NCBI RefSeq assembly: GCF_027595985.1
Contig: NC_073307.1
Coordinates: 16,916,395 to 16,980,394, forward strand
DNA from: Sorex araneus
Lineage: Eukaryota > Chordata > Mammalia > Eulipotyphla > Soricidae
Reading direction: 5' to 3'
Length of the DNA stretch: 64,000 bases
The notes beneath the pieces were generated by a model that was not told where the DNA came from, did not search any database, and worked only from the letters and a program-made list of their open reading frames with translations. Position numbers and translations under genes: made by a program. Shown one piece after another: positions 35,789 to 46,690 of this stretch; positions within the stretch are counted from its first letter, which is position 1; every line of letters begins with the position of its first letter.

Positions 35789-36016
35789 ACTGGAGTGATA
35801 GCATAGTGGGTAGGGCGTTTGCCTTACATGTGGCTGACCTAGGTTCGATTCCTCCATCCCTGGCAAGCTACCAAGAGTATCCCACCCACAGGCAGAGCCT
35901 GGCAAGCTACCTGTGGCATATTCGATATGCCAAAACCAGTAACAAGTCTCACAATGGAGGCATTGCTGGTGCCCGCTTGAGCAAATTGATGAATAAGGGG
36001 ATGAGAGTGCTATTCC
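35789..36016 (+). mobile_element. Family-B SINE, nearly complete
   Basis: Head actggagtgatagcatagtg, B box ggttcgattcc, both gcaagctac motifs, gatatgccaaaaccag, and end ggatgagagtgctatt. It lacks the ctcggagagcc segment between head and body. Confidence 0.9.
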
Positions 36017-36800
36017 GTTTTTTTATTTAAAAAATGAATGGACTGTATCACACCCACCATAAGAGAACTAGTAACCGACCCCTGGTGCATGAGCTCTTTC
36101 AACCCTGGGTTTCCTCCCCTCAATCCTCTCATAACCTGTATCAGCTTTCATCCTTGTCCTTTGAAGATGTTCTGTCTTTACTCAGTCAATGACGATCTGA
36201 GACTGTGAATTTGTGAGACCTGACAAAGCTGCTTCTATCCACGACTCCAACCAAGACAGAGACGAGCCATACCTAGGTGAAATGGATGTGGAAAAATCCA
36301 AAAACAATTGTGCCTGGAAGCACCCCTCCAAAGTCCTCTTTATTGCTCAGAGGAGGAAATTGAGGCCTTGAGAAATGTGTGTGGGTGGAGGTAGGAGTGT
36401 TAGAGGAACATGATTGAATTAAGCATGTTTTTGTTTTGTTTTGTTTTGTTATACATCTAAAGAGCACACAGAATTTTTTAAAAAAAATACAGAGATCCAG
36501 AAGTGGACAAGCCAGGAGGGATTCTGGGGGACAAAAGCTTCATTTGTGTCAGGGTGCTAGTAATTCCATGTCTGGGAGACTTCATCCTTAATTGCTTCCC
36601 ATTCACCAGGGAATACACGGGTTTGGACAGCATCCTTGAGTCTGGGCTCAAACGCAGAGGAAGAACAGCACAATTTTGATGTGCTGGCTGTGTTCCTGGG
36701 ACATGGGGTGTTTTGTTTCTTGTTTCCCTGGAGGGGTAACAGACATTACTACCTCAAAATATGTCTTTTTTGGCATAAAGATAATTTGAGCTGCTAATTC
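36017..36800. other. Single-copy sequence, no gene
   Basis: A short (TTTTG)n lies at about 36428-36450. There is possible MIR debris near 36345-36375. No gene. Confidence 0.5.
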
Positions 36801-36972
36801 TGTTTGTTTGTTTGGGGACCACACCTGGTGCTGCTAGGGGCTTCCTCCTGGCTCTATGCTTAGGAATCATGCCAGAGAGGCTGTCGGGCGGGGTGGGGGG
36901 GAGTTGACTGCTGTGAGTCAAACCCAGGTGGGCCAAGTGCAAGGCAGGTGCCCTACTGCTATACTATTCGGT
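36801..36972 (-). mobile_element. Family-A SINE, diverged
   Basis: Inverted copy with (TTTG)n tail, accacacctggtgctgctag, an inserted G-run near 36887, and a worn head. Confidence 0.78.
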
Positions 36973-37010
36973 TTTGAGATGGTAATTATTCTTTTTTTGT
37001 GTGTGTGTGT

Positions 37011-37186
37011 TTTCCTTTTTTGCCTTTTGGGTTACACCCGGAGATGCACAGGAGTTACTCCTGGCTCATGCACTCAGGAATTACTCCTGGAAGTGCTCAG
37101 GGAACCATATGGAATGCTGGGAACCGAACCCGGGTCGGCCATGTGCAAGTCAAACGTCCTACCTGCTGTGCTATCACTCCAGCCCC
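37011..37186 (-). mobile_element. Family-A SINE, young
   Basis: gggttacacccggagatgc, gtgctcagggaaccatatgg, gaacccgggtcggccatg and gctatcactccagcccc are all well kept. Confidence 0.92.
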
Positions 37187-37477
37187 TAAGTTGGTCATTT
37201 TTAAGAAGCAACCAAGAAAGAGCTAGGGAAGCTCAGTTTATGTTATTTGCACATTTTTAAGAGGCATTTACATTGGAAATGGGAAATCTTGATTTCCTGC
37301 AGAGTTTCTTTCCAAACTAATAGGAAGTGGGGCTGGTTATGCCACCAAATCTCTCTCAGTAAAAGGGACAGCAAAATAAATTGCAACCTACATGATAATG
37401 TATCTTGTGGAGGGGGTCTTTTTCTTAGGCACCTCCCTACCAGTGTTCCTGGTTGTGCCAGTAACCTTTTATTTATT

Positions 37478-37650
37478 TTTTTCTTTTGGGGGGGAAGCAC
37501 ACCCAGCAGCGCTCAGGACTTACTCCTGCCTCTGTGCTCAAGAATCACTCCTGGTAGGCACAGATGACCATATGGGTGCTGAAGATCAAACCCAAAATGG
37601 CCACATGCAAAGCAGATACCCAATCTTCTGTACTATCATGCCAACCACCC
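37478..37650 (-). mobile_element. Family-A SINE, diverged
   Basis: Inverted copy: cacacccagcagcgctcag, caagaatcactcctggtag, ggccacatgcaaagcag. Confidence 0.82.
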
Positions 37651-37806
37651 GGCAGCCTTTGTCGTAAGCAATTTGGGACATGTTCATCCTTTCTTTATGT
37701 CTGTCTTATGCACACAGGCAATATGTATGTTATTAAATTTCCTCTCTGTTTCTTCTACTCTGTCTTTCTGTTATAGAAAATATCTCTCTCAATCAAGAAG
37801 TTTGAA

Positions 37807-37978
37807 GGAGGGGGCTGGAGCAATAGCACAACGGGTAGGGCATTTGCTTTGCACTCAGCTGACTCAGGTTTGATTCCCAGCATCGCATATGGTCCCTTGA
37901 ATATGGTCCCAGGAGTAATTCCTGAGTACAGAGCCAGGAGTAATGCCTGTGCATTGCCAGGTGTGAACCAAAAAGCAA

Positions 37979-38012
<34 letters not shown>

Positions 38013-38034
38013 TAAAAATCAAAAAACAAGAACA
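37807..38034 (+). mobile_element. Family-A SINE with (TAA)n tail
   Basis: Forward copy with intact head (ggggctggagcaatagcac) and a small internal duplication of atatggtccc. The (TAA)n tail spans about 37980-38010. TSD aagtttgaa at 37798-37806 and 38035-38043. Confidence 0.92.
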
Positions 38035-38043
38035 AAGTTTGAA

Positions 38044-39377
38044 TGACATAGGGAAAAATATTTTTTCCTACACCCATACGGGGGAGATATGGTGAGCTTA
38101 AGGGAAGAGAGAAAAACAGGCTTAACAGTTTGATGCCAACTTTCTTTCTGGTATTTTCATGGCACAGTTGCTGAGACAAAGAAAATTGTTGATGGTGCGT
38201 GCTCAGGGCTCTCTGAAATTCAGAGTCCTGCCCTCCTGGGTCTTTACTGTGGATACAATATGATTGTTAAGCCTTTCAGGGTGAGCCTAGCTGACTTTGA
38301 ATCTCTTCTGCCTAGCAAGAAGCTTTCACCTGTCCCCTGCTGAGATAAACACTCCTGGTGAGGTGACTTGTCTTGAGAGCAGCTACCAACACGCCCAGAT
38401 TGACAAGACTCCACGTATTTTGGAGTCTTGGAAAATAGCGCTATCTTTGGGTTGAAATTAGAGGGGAGGAGAAGTATTTTCTGAGAAGGTGGTGTTTTGC
38501 CCTATTTCACTTTCCTCATTTCAAAAGCTATGATCCTTCTGATCAAGGCCAGTTCAACTCAATTTATCAGAGGATGAGTTTGTGAACAGAGACTGCGGGA
38601 GTCTCTGGATCCTTATGACTGTAATGTAGAGACGAATGGGAGACCCAAGTGTCTCCTAACAACCCAGAGGGAATCTTTCTCACACTCTTCCATCCGTGCA
38701 TCCCAGGTTGAATTCCCCATGCCTACTTTACACAGAGATATGCATTGCTACGTAGCTATGAGGTAACTAGAGAAAGTAACCTCCTGTCTCACTACCCTCT
38801 TCAGAGAGGCTACGGGGAGTGTTCTCGGACCTTTGAAGTGTGGAGTCCAACTGCTCTTTGTATGAGGCAAACATATGGTGACAAATTCTTGCTATTGTTA
38901 ATTCTGTAAAGCTAGCGCCTGTCCCTGGCAGATGACTGACTTGATCAAATCCTCTGATTTGATCCTTTCATGGGTTGGAAGCAGACAAAGCCTTTCCCCA
39001 TGGTGTGTGTTCCATGAAGTTTTGGTTCTCCTTTAGCCATTTCTGGAATTTTCAAGTCTGCTGACTTCCAAAATCTCTCAACAAGAAGATTTCAAAGTTT
39101 TTCAGAGCAAAGTACAAAGTGCTCCACCCCTGAGCCAGGATGATCTAGACTCTGGAATAGGAGCGAGTCTCTGATGATAGCAGGACCAGGCGCACGTAGG
39201 CCCTTCTGCTCTGAGCAATGTTGAAGGGCAAGGGTGTGAGGAAATAGTTCTGTGTGTGGATCTTTGCCTTCTTTTTCTTGGCCTAAAAAAACTTATGGAC
39301 TCTTTGAGACTATACTGGAGGATTATTACAAATTAGAATAGTTTTTCAGAATGATGGCATTACAATTTTCAGTTATT
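38044..39377. other. Single-copy sequence with a perfect hairpin
   Basis: 1.3 kb of moderate GC without repeats. It carries a perfect 10-bp inverted repeat at 38404-38430 (listed separately). No gene recognised. Confidence 0.5.
38404..38430. repeat. Perfect inverted repeat, 10-bp arms
   Basis: The arms caagactcca (38404-38413) and tggagtcttg (38421-38430) flank a 7-nt loop cgtattt. It is not followed by a T-run that would suggest a Pol III terminator. Function unknown. Confidence 0.9.
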
Positions 39378-39387
39378 TACATGAAAG

Positions 39388-39640
39388 TGTGGACTGGAGC
39401 GATAGCACAGCGGGTAGGGTGTTTGCCTTGCCAGAGGCCAACCCAGGTTCGATTCCTCCATCCTTCTTGGAGAGCCCGGAAAGCTACCAAGAGTATCCGG
39501 CCGGCACAGCAGAGCCTGGCAAGCTACCCATGGCATATTCGATATGCCCCAAACACTAATAAGTCTCACAATGGAAACGTTACTGGTGCCCGCTCGAGCA
39601 AATCGATGAACAACGAAAAGACAGTGCTACAGTGCAGTAC
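39388..39640 (+). mobile_element. Family-B SINE, full length, reference copy
   Basis: This is the best family-B copy. The head is like family A (actggagcgatagcacagcg, ggttcgattcc). The body carries a partial internal duplication (gagcccggaaagctacc, then gagcctggcaagctaccc). Then come gatatgcc, aagtctcacaatgg, gcccgctcgagcaaatcg, and the end gacagtgctacagtgcagt. There is no A-tail. TSD tacatgaaag at 39378-39387 and 39641-39650. Confidence 0.95.
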
Positions 39641-39818
39641 TACATGAAAGCGATCAAGAGGAAGTAGGTTAGCCTGGTGTCCTAATGGTGTTCTAGATCT
39701 AGGATTACCAAGGCTCCTTTCCTGCTTTGGGGTTTGGTTTTCCCTCCTGTACCAAGAGGAGATGGGACTAAGTAAGCATTTCCCAAAATATCTACCTCAA
39801 ACCTGAAAAGCAGTCTTT

Positions 39819-39979
39819 GAGATTGGAGTGGAAGCACAGTGGGTAGGACACTTGCTTCGAGTGGTGACCAGCTAGGGCTCCATCCCCAACCTCCCATATG
39901 GTCCCTGGAGCATCACCAAGAGCTGAGCGCAAAGCCAGGAGAAATCCCTGAGGACTGCCAGGTGTGATCAAACAAAGAA
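39819..39979 (+). mobile_element. Family-A SINE, diverged
   Basis: gattggagtggaagcacagt, cctcccatatggtccctgg, gcaaagccaggag, then a short A-rich tail. Confidence 0.82.
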
Positions 39980-40655
39980 GAGGGGAGGGGAACAAAACTA
40001 AAAACGTCCTTGGTGAGAGAAGTTTGGAATATTTTGGGTTAAATAAAGTTTTAAAAAACGTTTACTGTAAAGTCTCCAGGATTTTGACATGCTGATGCCA
40101 GCACTGTAATTTGTGTTAATTAAATCACATTCAAGTGTGAACCACCAGTGATATTCACCAGCATTTAAAAATGACTTGGTACGACATACAAAAATGCTGG
40201 ATTTCCAAAATTGAGTATCATTTGATTCCCTGGGTTTTCCCAGTCTATGTCATGGGACACATGTTCTGATGACTAAACTTTTACAGCATCAGAAAGCCTA
40301 AATTATTTCTCAAACTCTTGCCAACTGTGAAATACATTTTTCCCCCTCTGGGTAATCGCATGATTAAAAATATAATAAGTACTTTACTTAGTTCTATAGG
40401 CAATTCCTTGAAAAGATAAAGGGGAAACAGAGGAAATGTATTCAAGTATTCAAAGTGTTGAAGATAAACTTCTCTTTAAAATTTACTTACATTGTGAAAA
40501 CTAGGCTTTTGATGATCATAATATCATATGTACAAGATGCAAAATTATACTGTATATCTTAAATCTACATGTTTCAAACAAAAATTCAATTATTTTATCA
40601 ATACAATGAGAAAATATTGATTAAAAACTTACATTGGGGTAACAGTAATAGGAAT
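39980..40655. other. AT-rich single-copy sequence, no gene
   Basis: Nothing recognised. This begins the SINE-poor block that extends to the KCTD16 exon. Confidence 0.5.
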
Positions 40656-40865
40656 GGACATGGATTAATAAGGACTTATTTTACATAATAGATACTGTGT
40701 AAAATGTTTTACTCGGATTATCTAACTCAATTTTCACAGGAACTGTGATACCTATTATTTTTATCCCCATTTACAGATTAGGAAACCAATGTCTAATGTA
40801 GCTTGACAAATAGTGTAAAATCACCCAATCAAAGAGACAGAGGCAGCCTTGAGTGATTGTGCTCT
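40656..40865 (-). mobile_element. MIR, long copy
   Basis: Inverted MIR in nearly full order: agatactgtgtaaaatgttt, aactcaattttcacaggaac, tttttatccccatttacaga and ttaggaaacc. Confidence 0.85.
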
Positions 40866-43800
40866 GAGAATTTTAAATAAGCAAATTATTAAACCCCGCC
40901 CCTTTTTTGTACAACATTCTAGAAAGCTGCCATAACAAATTAGAGATAAACTAATTGCAATGGTAATTATCATCTCTTTAAAATTCTGAGTTAGCATGAA
41001 ATAATGTTGAATCATCGGTCTCTAATATAAACTGAAAATAGATACATATATAACAACTAAATGTTACCAAATGATTTATTATGATTGGTGCTAAATTACA
41101 ATGCATATGAAATGGAGTCATTTATGGAAACACATAAAAATAGTTACCTATTTCTGTAATTATATTCACACAAGAATCTGAAATATAGTTTCTGGTCTGC
41201 CTTTTAAAATATATCCACAGAATTACTTTTGTAGTTTTCACCACACAATTTTACAATACTGATACTGCACCTGTATCATTTACCATACTATACAAACTAA
41301 ACAGAATATGAAAGCAGTTAATAACAAATTAGTGTTTTATATCCATCAATAATTCCAAAGAAAAAAGTGGTTTTGTTTGCATTGGCAGTGAGAATAAATG
41401 GTTGTGATTAGCAATGTAAATATCTCATACATAGGTGTGTATGTATATATATATGTTGCTCAGGACCATTGTTCCATCAATCGGCAATTGCCTTTTGGGT
41501 GAACCAATGGAGGCCAATATGGTGTGCAATTCCATTGAGACAGTTATTCATTGTCTTTTATCATGTTTCTCTCACAAAAATAAATAAGTAAGAAAAAAAG
41601 AAATACAGCAGGCTAAAATCTACAGTGTTACATACCAAGGTAAAAACAGTTATTGAGTTATTACAGTCACGGTAGTTTATGTATATTTTCTATTCACAGA
41701 CTACTGCAGACTTTTTTCTGAATAACCAAGTGGCTGGGAATTTGACAACATGTAGACATGCATTCAGGTGAGTTCATAATTAATGATGTTTATACTGTAA
41801 TAAGCACATTCATTTTAACACCATTCAGTAAACAGATTCCTTTAAGTTTGAGCTAAATCTGCTGCCACAATTACACACAGAAAGAACCTGTAAACAATTT
41901 GACATTACACTTATATACAAGCAAACTGCACTGGAAAGGAGCAGAGGTAATTTCAGTGGATGTCGCTTGGCATACATCAATGTGCAAGAAACTGACCCAA
42001 GTCATCAGGAACTTGAATGAGGTCAGGGAACAGTCACATGAGCAAGGCCCCAATAGATCACCACTCGGTGTTAGTACCAGTAAAATTCAGACTGTTCATG
42101 GTGGCATCACGTTCAAATCATCAGAGACATAAGAGCCTGGCAAACTGTATTTGGAGAGCTCTAGGTAACATATTAACTGGAGGCTTTAAAAGTATCTATC
42201 CAGAGCGGCAACAATACAGTCAAAGCATGTCTACAGAATTTTAACAAATATTTTTGTTCATTTCTACCCAGAGATCTGCTGGTTCTGAAAAATGAGGCAG
42301 ATGGAACTTCAACTTTGATCATTTATTTAATTCCTTCAGACAAAGATTCTTAATTTTACAGACTATGGTCCTAGAAGGGAAAAAAAAAAAAAACAAGGAT
42401 GCCATCACTAGTATAAGTGGTGATCCACATAGAGGAGATGCCACCATCAGCTTTCAATGGGGTTCTGAAATGTAGCCTCCTATGTCTGTGTTTTAATTCA
42501 TACAGTTGCCTATTTCCTTAGATCAGAAACTGTATATGCAGAGTTAGGGAACTCTCATTTCTCTCTTCCCCAATTTACAAGCATACACTAAACCAAGAAT
42601 AATGCTTTTAATAAAATGTTCCTGCTTCTGTACTCGTTGGAATTTAAAATATGGAAATGAATTTAAAAAACGAACTTAAAACCACAGTTGATTTAAATAC
42701 CACTATCCCTTCACTGCTCCATATTTTGAAGAAAAAAAAAACTATTTCTAGTGTTCTAAAATATTCTTTATTTCACAGTAAATTGCTATAAAATTTATTT
42801 TCTTTCATATGTTTTTAAGACCACATCTGCAGGGAGCCTACAGAAAAACTGAATGGATGTGCTTGATGAGTTTGCAAATGCTTCTGATTGTGTGTGAAAA
42901 GCTGACACCCCGCCCCCAGGGAGAAGGAATCAGCTTAGCCTTGGGTGGGTGAGGGAAGGGAAGGGACTTGAGTGCATACAAACTGATCCCAAGGAGTATC
43001 AGGGAAATCTCTGTTTGCATAGGTCAATTGAAAACATTTCACATTCTCCAAAATACACAAAGCACATGACATGACAATGAATGAAAATATAACTTTGTGT
43101 ATCGTTACAAATACTTAGTCTTAACTAATTTGGGCAGTATACCTATAGGATGCCAAAGCAGATAGGTAACATTTGCTTTCATTTCACTTTATGCTGCTTA
43201 TTCTTTGATCAACAATTTTGGTATCTGTATAAACAGAAGTAAGGGGTTATTTGCTAGAGACTAGAAAGTGGTTGTTATAATAATGTGCCCTTGAGCTTTT
43301 GTATATATTTACAGTATGTATAAGTTATTTAATGCAGCTTTAAAATAATAAACAGGTAATTAGTTCCACCTGCAAAAGATCTCTGATAAATATTGAAGTC
43401 AAATAAATGAAGAGGTAGGAAACTAACTGATAGATAAGTGAAGTACCCTTTTCATGGTAGCTTTTAGCTATGTATTATCATAAACTTACATTTTCTGACT
43501 CTTCCTAAATATCATCATGTTCACTTGGTGGTTTTTGTTTTATCAAATAAAAGTTTTTGAAAATATAAAGTGAAAATAACAACAAATAGTCCAAATAATA
43601 GTCAGCTTTTCAACATTAGCTTTTAGTTAAATGCAATTTTGCTTGGTTTTATATCTATAGAAATTAAATCTAGATATCCTAATCATATTCTTTGCACCAT
43701 AAATAAATATATACATTCACAGTAAAAAATGTTAGTAATCAAAACTATATTTTACTGTATAGTTCTGATATTTTGCAACTGAAATTAAGAAATCAGACAT

Positions 43801-45065
43801 ATATTTTTATTCTACAGAACTGTACTTTACTAAAACCAAATAATAATAATATCTCTTAAAATCAACATTTGAAAGTTTCAAACTATGAAATTATAAAATT
43901 TCTCATAATTTGTGTATATATGTATAGACTTAGATATATATTCCTCTAGATTTATATACATACATATATACATATATACTCTAAATTTTATACATAAACA
44001 CACGTACATAATCCACAGTATATACCATCCTCACACACACATACCCTTCAGGGCAGTTTCTTTTCTGTAGCTGCCTCTTTTGTTCCAGCTTGGAGCAATA
44101 ATAAGATTTTGGGCACAATCAATGATTTTTATCTTTCTGATGTTATCTTGAGCAAAAGCAACATTGTTCAAAAATTTAAAAGGTGAAAATAACAGACATG
44201 GTCACACAAGCACAGGTAAAAATACACACGTATGCACACACACACACACACACACAGATACGCAAACACACTTCTATTTTCCTTCCAGAAATTTTCCATG
44301 GTAATCTGTAAATAGCACAGCAAATGGTTGGCGATGACAAACTCCCTTAATGGAAGTTCTCTAGTTCTCTAACCCTTTTGGATTGTATCAGCTATCACTG
44401 ATTTAACAGATAACTACTCTACTGAATTGGACCTTGTTAGGACTTGTGCCATAAATGACTACATGGTTGGCAAAACAAACCACCCAGACCTACTTTTCCT
44501 TTATCTTGTATACAAATCTATACAAATTAAATGACAATTTAATTTGCACTTATACAAACTAAATAATATGACTCAATAGCCAGGACTTGTGCTTTAAAAC
44601 TATCACAACTTTGAAAGCAAGAACATGAGGACCACCCACATGAGTCTGCGAATATTCCAAGATCTAAGTTCCATCTTCAGAGAGGGTATATTCAATTGAA
44701 AAGGAGTAAAGTACACAGTGAGCAATTATTATTTTGTTTCTGAGAAGCCCTAGCTGCTTACTCTGAATCAGTTTTAAAAACAGTCTTAATAGGGGCATGT
44801 AGTCTTAAAACATACCCAAAGTTCTTTACAAAGAAACCTTAACCCCTTAACTTTTATAAGGTTGATGCCTGTAATTCCTTTAATAAAATTTCATTTTTCC
44901 AAGGCATAAAGAGAGCAAAGTAGAATACATATATTTAGATCACAGCTCTTTCCCCTGATGAAAAACATGATGAAAAAGATAACATTTCTCTCTCTCTCTC
45001 AATCTCAGCAAACACAATTGTGTAAAGAGATGGTTTTATCTAATTTTTAGAAAAACTGTACAGAT
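40866..45065 (-). other. Repeat-poor AT-rich block, possible distal KCTD16 3' UTR
   Basis: About 4.2 kb without any lineage SINE or L1, unlike the first 40 kb. Several minus-strand AATAAA hexamers exist, for example at 41075-41080, where a T/G-rich stretch follows in the sense direction. That could be a distal polyadenylation site. A short (AC)n lies at 44234-44256. No ORF is credible. Assignment to the KCTD16 transcript is inference from position and repeat depletion only. Confidence 0.3.
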
Positions 45066-45078
45066 TTGAGGTGGTACT

Positions 45079-45247
45079 TATTTTCTTTTTGTCTTTTGGG
45101 GTCACACCCAGTGATGCTCAGGGGTTACTCCTGGCTCTGCACTCGGGAATTACTCCTGACAGTGCTTGAAGGACCATGTGGGATGTCGGGGATTGAACAC
45201 CAATCAACTGCCTGCAAGGCAAATACCCTGTACTATTGCTCTGGCCC
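45079..45247 (-). mobile_element. Family-A SINE
   Basis: Inverted copy, ggggtcacacccagtgatgc to attgctctggccc. Perfect 13-bp TSD ttgaggtggtact at 45066-45078 and 45248-45260. Confidence 0.94.
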
Positions 45248-45360
45248 TTGAGGTGGTACTAAGTATTTTTCTTTTATTCTGTCTCATCTGAGATATCATG
45301 ATGCCTTGGAAAATTAAAGCCAAACTGTTTTTCAACCTTAATGCATGTAACATTTCTTCC

Positions 45361-45518
45361 CAGATAATTTCTGTTGGGGAGCTGTCCTGTACATTGTGGG
45401 GTGTTTAGCAGCTTTCCTGGTGACAATGGCGCCTCTTTAGTCATGATGACTTAAGAGTTTTCCAGGCATTGTCAAAACTCTTCTGAGACTCAAAATTCCT
45501 CCTGTCTGAGAACCACTG
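45361..45518. mobile_element. MER5A-like hAT DNA transposon remnant
   Basis: The order gagctgtcctgtacattg, ggtgtttagcagctttcctg, ccaggcattgtcaaaac and tctgagaaccactg matches the non-autonomous Charlie/MER5A family. It ends at the terminal inverted repeat (gagaaccactg). Ancient and inactive. Confidence 0.8.
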
Positions 45519-46429
45519 TTTTAAATGCACATAGGCCATAAATTAGAGAACAGTGTTTCCTGAATTTGTTTCTCTCTCACTAGACAAGGATAAACCACTT
45601 GACCCCTGGTGACAACTAATAATAATGTGAATACTAAATATATGCTAGGTCTTAGCCAATCTTTTGCTTTCTGTTTCTTTTTTTACTTCTTTTTTTTCTT
45701 TCTTGTTTTGACTCAACCACTGCTAACTACAGGAAAGAAAGCAAGATAATATTTATTTTACCAGAAATCTGTAATTTTAAATTTTACACCCGGAGGCCAG
45801 TCTTGTACAGCATTCTCAAGGATGGCACACACAGGAAATGGTGCAGAAATAAAAGTAGTTGAAATGTATAATCAAAGAATTTATATAAGCCTTGCAATGA
45901 CAAACCTCATCATGAACACAGTTAACTCACCACTACCCAAAACTAGCACACGTATATGTACATGCCATATACATACCACCACATATTCACACAGTGGCCC
46001 AATGATAAGACTTTTCTCCACTACTTTGTTGGTCATTAATCATGTTTCCATTTATAATACATGGAGCTAACGTCAGCAAGAAGAGTCTGAAGTTATGTTG
46101 ATTTTTTGCTGTGCAAATGCAGGTAAATTAGCAAAAGGTCAATTCTAAGAATAAACTGACAAGATGGAAGAGGTTGCTGGAAAGAAGAGACTCACTAAAT
46201 TCTCTGGTTGGTTTGTTAAGTGCTTTTAAGGTGTCTGGTTCCTAGAAAATCACCACCCACCCTCTCTTCCAAGACAAACACCTTAGCAGTTGATGGGCCA
46301 CAATAGATTTTCCACTTGACTTTGTCCTATATTTTTGGGGGGTGAGGGAGGGGGGTGGGGGTGGAGAGGTCACCATAGAAGCTGTCAAAATTTGCTTCCA
46401 ATTCTGTCCTTAGGAAGTTCCTGGAGGAA
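45519..46429. other. Single-copy sequence, no gene
   Basis: Nothing recognised. The 82-codon frame at 45822-46070 shows no family motif. Confidence 0.5.
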
Positions 46430-46519
46430 CTTGATGTAATGTAAGTGGTGCTGGGGGTCAAACCCAGGTCAGTAGCATTCAATGAGGTATCCTACCAACT
46501 GTACTCTCTTTGAGCCCTG
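46430..46519 (-). mobile_element. Family-A SINE head, decayed
   Basis: gtgctgggggtcaaacccag and actctctttgagccc resemble the inverted head. Confidence 0.5.
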
Positions 46520-46537
46520 TTTTCATCTGACATTTTA

Positions 46538-46690
46538 AGTTTGCTTTTGAGTCACACCTAGACGTGCTCAGCACTTACTCCTGGCTTAGTGCTCAGGGAT
46601 CATTCCTGGCAGGGCTTGGGGGACCATATGGAATGTTGCAGATCTGCTCAGCCATATATTACGAGTTACTCTGTTATCTCTCCAACACCC
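46538..46690 (-). mobile_element. Family-A SINE, diverged
   Basis: gagtcacacctagacgtgctc, ggatcattcctggcag and gggggaccatatgg are clear. The head is partly lost. Confidence 0.75.
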
